Of a DNA stretch of 64,000 nt, positions 1-12,495 are shown piece after piece. The notes under the pieces were generated by a model that worked only from the letters and a program-made list of their open reading frames with translations, searched no databases and had not been told where the DNA came from. The DNA lies in NCBI GenBank assembly GCA_033675265.1, contig JAUJYZ010000082.1, positions 1 to 64,000 on the forward strand, given 5' to 3'. The translations under genes and the position numbers were made by a program. The stretch comes from Actinostola sp. cb2023 (taxonomy: Eukaryota > Cnidaria > Anthozoa > Actiniaria > Actinostolidae). Position 1 is the stretch's first letter. Every line of letters begins with the position of its first letter.

Positions 1-1075
1 GTCTGGCACAACGGTCATGGTCCGAGGAGTGGGTCTTTATCAATAGTGTAAAGAGGGACAACAGGATATAATTTGTACAGGTCCCCACCCTCTAGTCTGA
101 GACTACTATTTTCCCGCTGTCTGCACAACGGTCATGTCACTAGGAGTAGGTCATTTATCCGTAGGTAAAGAGGACCACAGATAATAAGTTGTACAGGGGT
201 CCCCACCACCGACCAGACCGTACTTACCGTGTCTGTGCACAACGGTCATGGTCATAGGAGTGGGTCTTTATCAATAGAGTAAAGAGGAAACAGATAAATT
301 GTACAGGTCCCCACCGTGGACAAGACTCTTACCTTGTCTGGGCCAACGGTCATGGTCATAGGAGTAGTCTTTATCAAGAGAGTAAAGAGGAAGGACAACA
401 GGATCTAAGTGACAGGGTCCCACCCCTCGACAAGACGTAAACTTACCGTGTTGGCAACAACGGTCATGGTCATAGGAGTAGTCTTTATCATAGAGTAAAG
501 AGGCAACAATATAAGGGGTACAGGTCCCCACCTTCGACAGACGTACTTACCGTGCTGTCAAAAAAAACAAACGGGTCATGTCTAGGAGTGGGTCTTTATC
601 ATAGAGTAAAGATGACAACAGATATAGTTGTACAGGTCCCACCGTTGACAACCACGTCTTACCGCGGTCTGGCTCCAACGGTCTTCGTCATAGGAGTCGT
701 GTGTGCTTTATCAATAGAGTAAGAGGAACATAATATAAGTTGTACGGTCCCACCTTCGACAAGACGTACTTACCGTGTCGGGCAACAACGGCATGGCATG
801 GAGTGGGCCGTCTTATCAATAAGGAAAGGGACAACAGATTACTTTGTACAGGTCCCCACCCGCGACAAGTACGTACGCTTACCGTGTCCTGGCACAAACG
901 TCATGGTCTAGGAGTGGAAGTCGTTATCAATAGATTAATAGAGGACAACAATAAATTGCCTACACTGCGCGCCACCCGTTCTCGACCAGACTTACGTACC
1001 GGTTCTGGCACAACCGGTCATGTTCATAGAGTGGGTCTTTATCAATAGAGTAAGGAGGAGCACAGGATATACTGA
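1..1075. repeat. Tandem satellite, about 110 bp unit
   Basis: About ten units follow one another, each containing a version of 'acggtcatggtcataggag', then 'ctttatcaatagagtaaaga', then 'gtacaggtccccacc'. Unit starts are near 1, 120, 231, 337, 448, 552, 664, 776, 884 and 1004. Units differ mainly by single-base insertions and deletions instead of substitutions, which is what uncorrected long-read sequence at a contig end looks like. No coding function is supported. Confidence 0.85.
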
Positions 1076-2390
1076 CAGACTTCAGGAGGAAAAGGAAGTG
1101 TCGTTTCTATAATAAAATACACATCAACATACATGACTATATGGCTAACCAATAAAGATGACAATCGTGCTGTATGTGATGACATGACGTGGATTGATGA
1201 TGATTTATTATATGCATACTAGAACTAGGGATTCGATCTGTCCTCAGTCTCAATAAACTGTGATAACACGTCCGCAGGGCTTGAGTCATGGTGACCATCG
1301 ATCTTAAACCATACACCATATCCTATTAGTGATACACATACTAGGAAAGGATGGGCCGTGCATTTATCAGAAACAGATCGAATTGATGGGACACGTCAGT
1401 TGCAGTCCTATAAAGATATCTATAAATTTATTTCGTATTCTGAGCGTTAGCCCTAAAAAGAAAAGGTCGAAAAGTAGAAAAATATCTGACCCTGATGGGA
1501 TTTTGAACCCGTGGCCGCTAAACCCTCGTGAGACCAGCTGCAGCTACACAGGGGGAGACAGGAAGCCAGTCTCGATTTCTATCTGTTATGATAATTACTG
1601 AGTCTGCTACGCGTGCCTCTTTGCCTAGTAATCGCAGTATATAATCATCTAAGGATTTTTTAAGGTGGTTTTCCCGCATAATGAATCGACCGGTTTTGCC
1701 ATACTTTTTTAACATCGCTCGCATCCGCGTCAATATTGCTTGGATTCTCTATTATGCTAACAGCAGACATCACTCTGACTCTAAAATTGGCAACTATTCT
1801 GGCTGTTTGGAAGGTTGTATTTCACATTATCATTGTCACGACCGCCGTTGTGTGAATGCCAGCTGATATTCAAACGACCACTATTGTCACTAAAACTGCG
1901 TGCCAAACGGTTTTCCATCTTACGATTTTTGTTTTAAACACTCGTGAAACGACCTTTTAAGGTCCCTAGTAATGTTCTGACTGAGGTAAGAAGGAAAGTG
2001 ATCGGCCGAACTCACCAGTGTCATATTTTGTTGTCATATTTGGACCTCTCGTTGTTACGTGACTTTCGGCTCGAACAATTTCTTCTGTCCTCTTCAGAAC
2101 TCCACTATGGACCTTAACGGTCGTCACGAAGTTAAAAAAAATCGACGAGGAAAAACCGTTTGGCAAGCATTTTTTAGTGGAAAATAGTGTCGGTTTAATA
2201 TCAGGCTGCATTCACAAGCGCTTACAATGGATAATTTTAAATAAACCTTCCAAACGCAGAATAGTTAATTAGTATTTTGTTTAAGCAGAATAAAATCCAG
2301 CAATATTGACGCGGAGCGAGCGAGTTAAAAATAACGGCAAGCCACATGCAGTTCCATTCATTATGTGCACCACCTACGGTCAATGTCAGG
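1076..2390. other. Intergenic, no gene recognised
   Basis: Reading frames here are short, without recognisable motifs or plausible splice signals. The only structured item is a weak tRNA-like stretch near 1489-1565, listed separately. Confidence 0.6.
1489..1565 (-). repeat. Possible tRNA-derived SINE head or tRNA pseudogene
   Basis: On the minus strand an A-box-like 'TAGCTGCAGCTGGT' is followed about 30 bases later by a B-box-like 'GGGTTCAAAATCCC', a spacing normal for RNA polymerase III internal promoters. The T-loop appears one base too long and I cannot fold a full cloverleaf, so a functional tRNA is unlikely. Confidence 0.3.
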
Positions 2391-2394
2391 AAAA

Positions 2395-3205
2395 ACCAGA
2401 CAAACCGTGGCAAACCGGAAAAATGGATTCGCTCATATTATCAATTTAGCTAGGGTAACATGTACTTAGAATCGCCCTATAGTTGTTTGTGCTAAATAGC
2501 GTTTTTTATTTCGAGAAAAATGAAAATTTCGAGACAGAAGAACCCGAAATTCTAATTGCCCTTGAAGTTTTACCTCGAGTTTAGGTATCTCGCGTCAAGA
2601 AAGCGCCCATCGAGATTGCATAAAACACCTACAGTTTGTTGTCTATCCTTCCTTGGTGATTGCGTGATTTTTCAAAAAATCGATCCGTCCTATTTTTAAA
2701 CCCATGTGAATAATTTTATTCTCTACGCTTACAATACAAGTAGCTCAAAGTAATCTCCTATAGAAAACGCACGGGTTTTCATATGTGCGAAAACCTTTTC
2801 ATTCGCTTGATTCTCTGCTGGTTGGATGGTATGAAAGGGTAACGCCTTTTAAATCACGAAGAAATTTATCTGGGCAAATGTTTACCCGCCTTCAATCTAG
2901 AGTCTCTTGAAAGTTGAGCTAATATGATCACGGTTTTGTGACCGTCCAAGGTCAACAATCGAATCATTTTCGCAATCGGTTTCTTGGTCTATAAAATTGT
3001 CTAACAACGCTAAACGATCTTGACAATACTATGCAAGTATATAGTTAACAGCGAATTCTAACCCTTTTTGTATCAATTGGATTGCATCTTGAGATAGTTC
3101 TGTCAGCTTTAAGACTCTGAATCTTTGGTTTTTGTATATGTCGCGTCGATGATTTCCAATCACACTACACAACTGTCCAACAATAAACTTATCCTCGCGC
3201 TGGCA
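2395..3205. repeat. Diverged inverted repeat, left arm
   Basis: Matches the reverse complement of 7565-8335. Examples are 'gttaacagcgaattctaacc' near 3046 against the reverse of the sequence near 7700, and 'gtcaagaaagcgcccatcga' near 2594 against the reverse near 8130. The arms differ by scattered substitutions and small indels, so the duplication is old. The 4.4 kb between them contains other repeats. No coding potential is evident. Confidence 0.8.
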
Positions 3206-4720
3206 CGCTTTATATACGACCTCTGTACGGATCTTTTCAGAACCTCCTAAACCAAACCAGCGCTAGGAGCTCGAATCAAAGAGGGCAAGCACACGAACTT
3301 TGTCATGGAAGGAAGGTCTTTTCTGTGGACTATCAACCTGGTTTTGAAAATTATGATACATTATCTAAGCTGTCAGTGTCTGAATGTACACAAAAGGCCT
3401 TGGATCACATTACGATCATATACTGTAGGCAACACGGTAATTTTCTATTTACTGTTCTAGTAAGTTCTCAGTTTTAGGACATTTTTATTATAAAGTACGA
3501 TTGTTGAAAGCTAAACAATAATAGAGTATTTATGGGCATACAACATTGGGCTACAAGTCCACACGTACTCGGAATGTGGCATGCACTCCGTGGTTCCTCG
3601 ATAGGGATGGTGGTGGGGTCGTGTTCAGCTACTACCATACTACCAAGTCAAAGCTATCGTATGCGACCACAACGGGAATTCGAAAAAGTGGTCTTAAACT
3701 AGCGCTGGTCACATATGAGAATGCGGCTCTCATAAGCGACCACGAGCTGACCACAATAGAGGCTGGTCCGCTTACGAGAGCGTTTTAGCTCTTTTGATGA
3801 TACGTTTCACACAAACATTATCTGGAGTCTAAGGCGTGTGATTGAAGAAGTTTATTGAGTGCCGGTTGAATAAACGCTCAACCGTGACAGCATCCCTTCA
3901 AATGAAGAATACGAATAACTTTGGTTCGTCTAGTAAAGTCCGCATCTAGTTCAATAAAACACCATTCGTCTGCGTATCACAGCGTTTTTTTTCGCCGCAA
4001 GCGCGGGAGTGTTTTCGTTTTTTTTTGGCGCGTGAAAGGTTGGGACGAGAGCAAAAAGAAAAAACCTTCCGCGTTGTAGAGCCTGAAAAAGACCTTGCTG
4101 CGCCGGCTTAAATAAGCGTTTGCCATATATTGATTCTGATACTGACTAAATCATACGGACATCGCCACCGCAGTGGTCGCTTATGAAAGCATTTTAAAAA
4201 GCAAAGAACCACTTTGACTTTCTAGCAAATATCGTAATATGAGTATACATGTCTACTTCATTGAGCCTTCAAATACATTATCTAAATCAATAATAATACG
4301 ATAATCTGATAATAAGAAACGGATTAATAATAATTAATGATAATTATGATAATTAGTAATTATGAATAATAACAATAAGTATTTATATAGTGCACACTAT
4401 AGCTCATATATAGAAAGATATCTCACAGGCAACTTTACCCCTTCAAAGTAATAAAAAATGAATGTTCATAGATTACATATCAACTATAAGAAAAGTATGA
4501 GATATAAACAACAACAATTATGACTATGTACCTTTGGAAACCCTTGCCGCTGCTCGTCACTGATGCAAAATAAATGTATTGTGATTGTATTGGAGTTTAC
4601 ACTGTTGATGTAATAGCGCTTTTATTTGTACCGTGGTTGTTGGCAGTGGGATGTAACGCGTGGTCGTTTCGGCTGTCTTATCGCGCGATTGAAAGTAATT
4701 TGTCCGTCATCAGATACACT
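3206..4720. other. AT-rich intergenic DNA, no gene recognised
   Basis: Holds an 80-codon open frame (3546-3788) without recognisable motif and an AT-rich stretch of 'aataat' type near 4280-4380. No transposon termini were recognised. Confidence 0.5.
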
Positions 4721-4724
4721 TTAG

Positions 4725-4796
4725 TCAATCTCGTCCCCATAGCCTGCGTTACTTTCGACCAGCGGCGAAGAACGTAGGCTCTGGCATATCCATTTT
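4725..4796. repeat. Short hairpin repeat, copy 1
   Basis: Contains 'agcctgcgttactttcga' and 'aacgtaggctctggca', which pair with each other. The whole block is also the reverse complement of 5571-5649. Hairpins of this kind look like small non-autonomous DNA transposons. Confidence 0.65.
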
Positions 4797-5570
4797 TGAG
4801 ACACTTTGATTGGCTATTCCATTTAGAAACTACGCACGCGCAAGATTCCGGAAATGAAATATAATCCAATGAAAATTGAGTTGTCAAAACAACCCGGTGT
4901 CCCAACTTCCGTTCAAAACAAAAAATTTAACATTTTTCAACGGGTTTCATGACCATGTTATTTTAAACATGTCGCCTCGATCTGCCAATATTAAAATATC
5001 TCAGCACAGAGAGAAAAATCCAGTTTATCTAAGCTTAAATATGTATCTCGAAGTGTCTTTGGAAAGTTTTCAAAACGAAGCTCAAAATTTTACACGAAGC
5101 TTAAGAGTGATGGTTATCAAAGAACCATATGTTCGATCGTGAAATCTAATATTCTTAGGCTAGCAACTGAAAGGCGGTGCCAATCGAGGTGCTTACGAAG
5201 GCGAAAAGATTCAAAAGAAATACATTTTGAAGGAGAGACAACAATAACTAGAGAAGATGAAGATGATAGATTCAAATAATTAACTGATATGTAAAGTAGA
5301 CACGAGTAAATATAAACCGTAGGAAGAACTGTTCGCATATCCTTCTGCTGTAAAACCACTGCTTTTAATAAAGACTTCAGATACTGCGCTTCTTTCACGG
5401 TTGTATCTTCTTTACCAAGTGCTTTTTAAAGCGTACTACTCTATTCCCTAATGAAAACCTTTCGAAGGATTCACTGAAACTGAATCGACAATTTGAATCG
5501 ACAGCAACCAACTGCCCAAGCTAACTTAAGCATGCGCTCTAAAACCGGAAGAACAAGAAATCCTGTTCCC

Positions 5571-5649
5571 AAAAATGGATTATGCCAGAGCCTACGTTCT
5601 CGTCGCTGCAGCCGAAAGTAACGCAGGCTCTGGGGGACGAGATTGACAC
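5571..5649. repeat. Short hairpin repeat, copy 2
   Basis: Inverted copy of 4725-4796. 'gccagagcctacgtt' pairs with 'aacgcaggctctggg' to make a stem of about 15 bp. Confidence 0.65.
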
Positions 5650-5658
5650 TTTGTTTAA

Positions 5659-6857
5659 AGGGCACTGTCACGACGCGCGCATGCGTCAATTTTTAAAGAT
5701 ATCAGAGATTTTAATGATATTCAGAGATTGTAATTCATATTCAGAGATTTTAATGATATGCAGAAGTCAACGAACTCGTCTGTTTACGAAGAGAATCGCG
5801 CTAGTAAATTTCAAATGTTGTGTTTGAAAGTGTTTACGATCAAGTTTTCGCAGAGGTGCTTTCCAAGTCTAGTCAGAATATACAACCTTTACAGCGTGTG
5901 ACCTAAATATTTCATGAAATAAGTACTTATTAGTGGTCGACTTCGATGAAGGAACGTCGATAAATAGCAGACAATCGAGGTGACAAACTCAGGTCTCAGA
6001 TGAAGTTATTCACATTTCACATCGCTAAAAACCAAGTCCGTATTACTTCTTTGCTTCAAAAAGACTAACGAAGATGTACATGTCACTACTGTATAAGGTA
6101 CTCGTGTTTTTCTAAATTGTAAGAGTACAAAAGAGTGCAGAAAGAACTGCAACAATATAATTCCGTGTTGAAAAGTCATGAAGGTCAATCTCAAACTGAG
6201 TTTTCTCTTTGTCGTTGTGGTCACTACTCCTAAACCTCACGCAGAAATAAAAACTCATACAAATATGGACAGTTTGTTTGCAAATATGCTTCAGTCTTCA
6301 AAACTCCGAAGGAAATACATTATTAGGTATACAACGTGAGTATCTTTTTGAGAACATTAATAATTTCGAGTGAACTATAAGTCCAATGAACTCGTTGTCA
6401 AACGATTGTTGTTGTCATTCGGAATATTTTCCTACTACTCCTTTGTACTCCAGAGCTGTTAAATGGAGAAAGTATAGCGAACTCAGAAATCTGTAGTATA
6501 ACCGTATTCCAGTAAACCAAAAACTTATAAATCTGTCGCCTGAATACATTCGTTGTCAAACCACTACTGTCCCGGCGGCCGCCATGGAGAAGCCATCGCC
6601 ATCGCTCTCGCCGATTAATAAAAAAGCGTATAAAATTGGACTTCAAACCAAAAAATAACTACCTCCAAATACGAAAACAAACAAATCAGTCTAAGTACTG
6701 AATAAGTAAATCTTCTAGAGTGCAAGGATTACAATGATATCATTCGATATATTAACACACTGAATTTGAATTTTCCTCGGGTCTCTTGAAAGCGTTGGTC
6801 AACGATTTCAAGATTGAAGCCAAGATTCGCGCATGCGCGTGTCGTGACAGTGCCCCT
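5659..6857. mobile_element. TTAA-flanked TIR element, 1.2 kb, non-autonomous
   Basis: TTAA at 5655-5658 and 6858-6861 borders inverted termini: the left begins AGGGCACTGTCACGACGCGC and the right, reversed, begins AGGGGCACTGTCACGACACG, both running on into a GCGCATGCG motif. TTAA target duplication is typical of the piggyBac superfamily (established knowledge); assignment here rests only on that and is tentative. The interior carries no transposase-like frame. A small tandem repeat of 'cagagattttaatgatat' sits near 5703-5760. Confidence 0.7.
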
Positions 6858-6861
6858 TTAA

Positions 6862-7564
6862 GGAGTGATGGTACCAATTGTTAGTTGCGTTCCTGATACA
6901 AGTGCCATACTTATATTTGTCTGATTCCCTCCCTCATCTCTGGTCCCCCTTCCTCCTTCCTTTCCTTCCTCTCGCAATCCTTGTTCCCCCTCCCGCGCCT
7001 GAAAGCAGGCTACATTTCCCTTGGAAGGTCGAGATACTGGGGTTCTACTTGCATTACTTCTACTACTACTTCGAACATAAACGTTTTCGTTCAACATGAT
7101 GATCAAGTGCAAGACTCGGCCTGCTTCCATAGTCCTCGACCGTTCTCCTTTTGTCCACCTTCTTTCTTTCCAATGGTTGGACAGCACGATTGGCACTACA
7201 TCTGATTCTATTGTAGGTGTCCTACTCGACCCTAGATGGCAGGTTTTGCACAGCGCCGGTGCAATGCAAGTCATCGAAATTAATCAGGCTTTGCAAATAT
7301 TCCTGTGCGAATACATAATATTAGCTCGATTTCATCATCCGGCCCATAAAACGAAAGCAGAACTGACTTGTGCTTAATCAGTTTGTACTACTCGTCAATA
7401 TGTGTAATTAGCATAGTGTAATTGGTATAAATTAATTGTTGCGATTTACATCGGCCGTTTTTACGTGGCAGCCGATTTCATTTGTGCTCTATAAAGCTAG
7501 CTATTTTGTTTTGAAAGTGTTCGTAAGTACAATGTTTCTGTACAAAAATCATTGTGTGCTTATC
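6862..7564. other. Intergenic, no gene recognised
   Basis: Several overlapping open frames on both strands (largest 138 codons, minus, 6858-7274) reach from a TC-rich tract and have low-complexity composition. None shows a domain I recognise or plausible exon boundaries. Confidence 0.5.
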
Positions 7565-8335
7565 TCGGCCACCCAGGATCAGTTTATTGTTGACAGTTGT
7601 AGTGTGACTGGAAATCACGAACGACGTATACAAAAAGACAGATCGGAGTATTAAAGCGGACAGAACTTCTCAAGATGCAATCCAATTGATACAAAAAGGT
7701 TAGAATTCGTTTTAACTATATACTTGCATAGTATTTTCAAGATCGTTTAGCGTTTTAGACACTTTTATAGACCAAGAAACGATGCGAACATGATTCGATT
7801 GTTGACCTTTGGAGGTCACAAACCGGAAATATTAGCCAACTTTCAAGAGCTCTAGATTGAAGCGTAAACATTTGCCCAGATAAATTTCTTCGGTATTTAA
7901 AAGCTTACCTTTATAACATCCAACCAGCAGAGACTCAAGCGAATGAAAGGTTTCGCACATATTGAAAACCCGTTTTCTATAGGAGATACTTTGAGCTACT
8001 TGTATTGTAAGCGTAGAGAATAAAATTATTTCAATGGGTAAAAATAGGACGATCGATTTGAAAATCACGCAATCAACCAAGGAAGGATAGTACAACAAAC
8101 TGTAGGTGTTTTTATGCAATCTCGATGGCGCATTTCTTGACGCGAGATACCTAAACTCGAGGTAAAATTCAAGGTGCAATTAGCATTTTCGGGTGTGTCT
8201 CGAAATTTTCATTTTTCTCGAAAATAAAACGCTATTTAGCCAAACTAACTATATGGCGATTCTAATTACATGTTACCCTATCTAACTTGATAATATGAGC
8301 GAAATCCATTTTTCAGGGTTTGCCGCGAAAATTCG
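7565..8335. repeat. Diverged inverted repeat, right arm
   Basis: Reverse-complement partner of 2395-3205. The best open frame inside it, 115 codons on the minus strand, is not kept open in the other arm and has no recognisable domain, so it is treated as chance. Confidence 0.8.
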
Positions 8336-8527
8336 ATTTTGTTTGATTTTTAGTGAATTTTTGGCGCGAATTGTCATGTTTTTAATAACCTATGGTTGCT
8401 TTAGCTTGTGGGATGTCCGTGATCTGTTCCGAGCGTCGTGGGTCAGATATTTTTCTTTTTGTCCTTTCTGTCTAGGGCTAAAGCTCAGAAGAACTTAATT
8501 ATGGGCATCTTTATAACACTTTCTCAC

Positions 8528-8625
8528 TCTTACGCTTGTTAAGAGTTCTTTATATTTTCTCTCCTGCGTCTATAACGCAATAGGCGCATGGACGCTCGTT
8601 GACTAATTGATATTTAACTTTCCCT
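8528..8625. repeat. Dispersed repeat, copy 1
   Basis: 'cttacgcttgttaag' and 'cgcatggacgctcgttgact' recur in the same orientation near 20488-20560, with a longer middle here. Confidence 0.5.
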
Positions 8626-8819
8626 CAATTTCTATCCTATCCTAGGAAACTGGAATAGAATGTGTCTTTTTCTTTGTGACTACATACAGAGAACACAATT
8701 GTGTGAACCTTACCAACTGAGGTAGCGACGCCATCTTGTTTGAATACAAAGCAATGTGTTTCTAATATCTATTGAGAACAAACTGATACATGTATGTGTG
8801 ACGTCAATCAATAGCATTA

Positions 8820-8827
8820 TTTATTTA

Positions 8828-8858
<31 letters not shown>

Positions 8859-8872
8859 TATTATTATCATTA

Positions 8873-8903
<31 letters not shown>

Positions 8904-8914
8904 TATTATTATTA

Positions 8915-8954
<40 letters not shown>

Positions 8955-9040
8955 CATCATTATTATTATTATTATCATTATTATTATTATTATCATTATT
9001 ATTATTATTATTATCATTATTATTATTATTATTATTATTA

Positions 9041-9089
<49 letters not shown>

Positions 9090-9137
9090 TATATATTATC
9101 ATTATCATTATTATTATTATCATTATTATTATTATTA

Positions 9138-9189
<52 letters not shown>

Positions 9190-9215
9190 TATTATTATCA
9201 TTATTATTATTATTA

Positions 9216-9258
<43 letters not shown>

Positions 9259-9275
9259 CATTATTATTATTATTA

Positions 9276-9312
<37 letters not shown>

Positions 9313-9365
9313 CATTATTATTATTATTATCATTATTATTATTATTATCATTATTATTATTATTA

Positions 9366-9453
<88 letters not shown>

Positions 9454-9464
9454 TGTTATTATTA
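8820..9464. repeat. ATT/ATC microsatellite
   Basis: About 640 bases of ATT triplets with regularly interspersed ATC triplets. Open frames of poly-Ile, poly-Leu or poly-Asn across it result only from the triplet period. Confidence 0.95.
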
Positions 9465-9466
9465 TA

Positions 9467-9625
9467 CACCGAATCGAAATAAGGCGGCCAATTTGAATAA
9501 CCATTGTTCTTTGACTGACCAACCTCGTGTTCACGTGGAAACACAAAAGCATTTTCACATGAATGAGAGGCTGGTCAGTCCAGAACAATAGTTATTCAAA
9601 TTGGTCGCCATATTTCGATTCGGTG
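9467..9625. mobile_element. Hairpin MITE, TA-flanked (family also at 60645)
   Basis: Nearly the whole 159 bp folds on itself: the left begins CACCGAATCGAAATA and the right ends TATTTCGATTCGGTG, with further pairing through 'aatttgaataac'. TA borders both ends, as for Tc1/mariner-type targets. It sits inside an ATT microsatellite, which continues on its right side. Confidence 0.85.
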
Positions 9626-9627
9626 TA

Positions 9628-9639
9628 TTATTATTATTA

Positions 9640-9727
<88 letters not shown>

Positions 9728-9757
9728 TATTATATTATTATTATTAATGTTATTATT
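9628..9757. repeat. ATT microsatellite, right part
   Basis: Continuation of the ATT tract after the hairpin MITE; here it lacks most ATC interruptions. Confidence 0.9.
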
Positions 9758-9761
9758 ACTA

Positions 9762-9935
9762 CCAAGCGAAAGTATACGACGTTTCGGCGTCACAGACGCC
9801 ATTATCAAGTGAGTTTAAAGAACAATGTGCGTGAGAGTTTATAAAGGCATCAAGATGAATAACAATGAGTTATTAAATGAAGAGTTTGGCCCTCAGGAAG
9901 TCTGATTGAATATTTAGAGAAGGTCTTTTTTTCTA
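9762..9935 (-). mobile_element. Penelope-like element 3' end, inverted
   Basis: Reverse complement of 27080-27235, the end of the Penelope-like fragment at 26.5 kb, starting in the last codons of its GIY-YIG domain and ending in the 'gacgccgaaacgtc' ribozyme-like motif (minus strand, about 9778-9808). It lies back to back with a reverse transcriptase fragment on the plus strand. Such inverted terminal pieces are usual in Penelope-like elements (established knowledge). Confidence 0.8.
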
Positions 9936-9949
9936 GCGAATGTCTTTAT

Positions 9950-10310
9950 GTGTTCCATCGAATACACTCTCCAACAGGCTCTGGGCAAAATTCCTAACTA
10001 CTACAAGAGATATGTCGACGACACACTGACGATAATGCCTAGCTAGTGAAGCAGATGCCAGACATTTCCTACACGATCTCAATCAATGTCATCAGTTTCT
10101 ATCCAATTCACAATGGAAATGCCAAATAACGATATGCTTCCATTTCTTGGCATGCAACTCTTGAATAGGTCCACCTATATAGAGACGAAGGTATACACAA
10201 GACCAATCAACACCGGTCTCCTCCTGCACCATCAGAGCCACGTCGACGAGAGGTATAAACGCAGTCTAATAAGAACAAGACGCACTGTGTGCGTTCACTC
10301 GGGCTGAACT
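9950..10310 (+). pseudogene. Penelope-like reverse transcriptase fragment
   Basis: The plus-strand frame near 9995 reads NYYKRYVDDTLTIMP and contains the YVDD catalytic motif of reverse transcriptase. After a frame break the reading resumes at 10086 with a segment containing 'LPFLGMQLLNRS', 'ETKVYTRPINTG' and 'ERYKRSLIRT', characteristic of the palm/thumb end of Penelope-like reverse transcriptases. Fingers, linker and endonuclease are missing here, so this is a dead fragment. It adjoins the inverted 3' end at 9762-9935. Confidence 0.8.
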
Positions 10311-10514
10311 TACGCCCTGACCAAATGAAATGTTGGCGTGACTGAGCGATTTGCATGACATGTACTTAAAGTACATGTATAACCATAAGTTCGAATCAAG
10401 TTGCTGCTGAATTTGTAATTGCTGTAAAATGGAGTCAAATTCACTGGAGAAAGAGTGCCGGAATACATGCCATTTTTTATATAAATCAGTCAAATGATAT
10501 AAGTAGTCTATTGT

Positions 10515-10705
10515 ACGGTGGCCGAGAAGGCTCGCCAAAAGTGAAAATGTCAAATGACAAAAGTGAAAAGCAAAAGTCGAAATGTCAAAACTTATAGAAG
10601 TGAAATGGCAAAAGCGAAAAGGCAAAAGTCCAAAAGCGAAAAGTCAAACTCAGATTCAAACTTCCAGGCGTTCCTTGAGAGGGCAGAAAAGAGACTGGTA
10701 ACTCC
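10515..10705. repeat. Long inverted repeat, copy 1, segment A
   Basis: Reverse complement of about 25165-25338. It begins 'acggtggccgagaaggctcg' and contains a short-period run of 'aaaagtgaaaatgtcaaatg' type. With segments B, C and D it makes one colinear repeat that is present again, inverted, at 23.1-25.3 kb. Confidence 0.85.
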
Positions 10706-10713
10706 TTTCCCCC

Positions 10714-11500
10714 AAGAAATATGGTCACTAAGAGATAATTACAGAATATGGCATAAAGCTTGCGTTTTATTACAGTTACGGCATGTTCCTTTATGTAGTA
10801 AAGAGTATGTTTTCCGAGTTCACTGCAAATCACGTTTTTATATCAGTACTCCCCCCTTGAGTAGCCCCCCTTGATTAAGCAGTCCCCTTGACCACAAAAT
10901 TTGAAATAAGCGCACGGACCATGATTTATTAGGAGGGGGGCTACTATCAAGACAAACACAATTTTTTTCTAGCTTTGCCTGTCTGCAAAAACATTTTTTT
11001 TTCATAGTCACCAGTCTGAAAACTATTTTTCGTGAGTTGCCCTCCCCCCCTACCCCCCCCCCCCCCTAGCAGGGCGAAAAAGATACCAAAAGGTACTGAG
11101 AACTGTACTTTTTCTTTTTTCTTTAATTTTTGTTGTGTGATCAGTGCACAGAAAATATGAGCACCCCTTTATTTATTCAAGCACGAAAAATTGTTTTCAG
11201 ACAGGTGATTATGAAAAAAAATGTTTGCAGACAGGCAAAGCTAGAAAAAAAATTGTTTGTCTTGACAGTAGCCCCCCTCCTAATAAATCATGGTCCGTGC
11301 GCTTATTTCAAATTTTGTGGTCAAGGGCACTGCTTAATCAAGGGGGGCTACTAATCAAGGGGGGAGTACTGATATAAAAACGTGATTTGCAGTGAACTCG
11401 GAACACATACTCTTTACTACATAAAGGAACATGCCGTAACTGTAATAAAACGCAAGTTTTATGCCATATTCTGTAATTATCTCTTACTGACCATATTTCT
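10714..11500. mobile_element. Hairpin element inserted in the long repeat
   Basis: Arms of about 320 bp (10714-11034 and 11183-11500) are reverse complements, with a spacer of about 150 bp that includes a C-rich tract (11041-11068). The other copy of the surrounding repeat, at 25.1 kb, lacks it, which marks it as a later insertion. It has no coding capacity; open frames in the arms are mirror images of each other. Confidence 0.8.
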
Positions 11501-11828
11501 CAGTGGGGAAGAGGAGGGGGCGCTTAATCGAGGAAATACGGTATGTACTGATTTACTTTCTTTCCCGGCTCTGGTAAGAGGAGAGGAAAGTTTGGCATCT
11601 TCTTTGTGTACTGGACACATTCAGACATTACTCAAAATAAAAACAAAAGATTCCATGCAAGTGAGAACCAAGGTAACAAAGAATATCAGTTCAGTTCTGC
11701 GGTTAAAAGGGCAGTGTACTAGGACGTGTACTGGCTAAAATCGTCGAAATGCCCTGAAGTTGTTATAAATAATATCGCTCCCATAAGACATGAAAGACAA
11801 AAACAACACTTTCAGGCAAGCAAGAGTT

Positions 11829-12495
11829 TAAGAGTGGATGCCAGTAAGGTCGAGACTAATTCTTCAACTCAAAAATTTCGAATTTAATTTTATTTCGCCA
11901 TATCATTCCTTTCGATGACCTATTTTAGGGAAAAATACTAAAAAGTTCCAGCGATTTTTATTTTAGGAGAAATTTCCAGTTTTTAAAAACCCGTCTATCT
12001 ATACTTAATTATTTTGGCTAAATTATAAGCCAACTTTGAACAGTCGGTGTGTATTCACCTCTACAACTACAACAATGACATTACGTACACTTAATAAACG
12101 TTTCTTGGTCTTTTCTACTGTGTAATTTATTTTTCTGTAACTTCTGCAGTTATTTTTCAAATTTGGTTTTAAAAAGGTATACTGAGCGCCATGAACGGAA
12201 CGTTGAAATATAGGCAATGTTTGAGGTACGAAAAAGGAATCTGGTATATAATTTTTTGATGAAAACGCCATGCCCCAGGAAAGCTTCATGTTTGCTCTAT
12301 CAGTTTAGAAAGTTTCAAGCTTGGGAATTCAATGTAGCAATTTTAAGAAATAAAACTATTATGCTTGGGGACTGCCAAAATTAGCATAATTTTCGTCCTG
12401 TGGCGGACATTTTTGTCATCCAAACACAAAACCTAACGCCAAAACACGGCTATCTTGCATTTTTAGTTGATTGCTGCTGATGGAAAACAATGAAT
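11829..12495. repeat. Long inverted repeat, copy 1, segment B
   Basis: Reverse complement of about 24420-25070, with high identity. Both copies hold a frame starting MKLSWGMAFSSK (minus 12023-12289 here; plus 24603-24932 there), but the two differ in length and at several residues and match no family I know, so coding function is doubtful. Confidence 0.85.

Noticed and set aside
6858..7274. 138-codon minus-strand frame
   Set aside because: Overlaps several frames on the other strand over a TC-rich tract; composition is low-complexity and no domain or splice context is present.
8756..9588. Long open frames (151-246 codons) over the ATT tract
   Set aside because: They code only for runs of Ile, Leu, Asn or Tyr; a triplet microsatellite gives open frames on both strands automatically.
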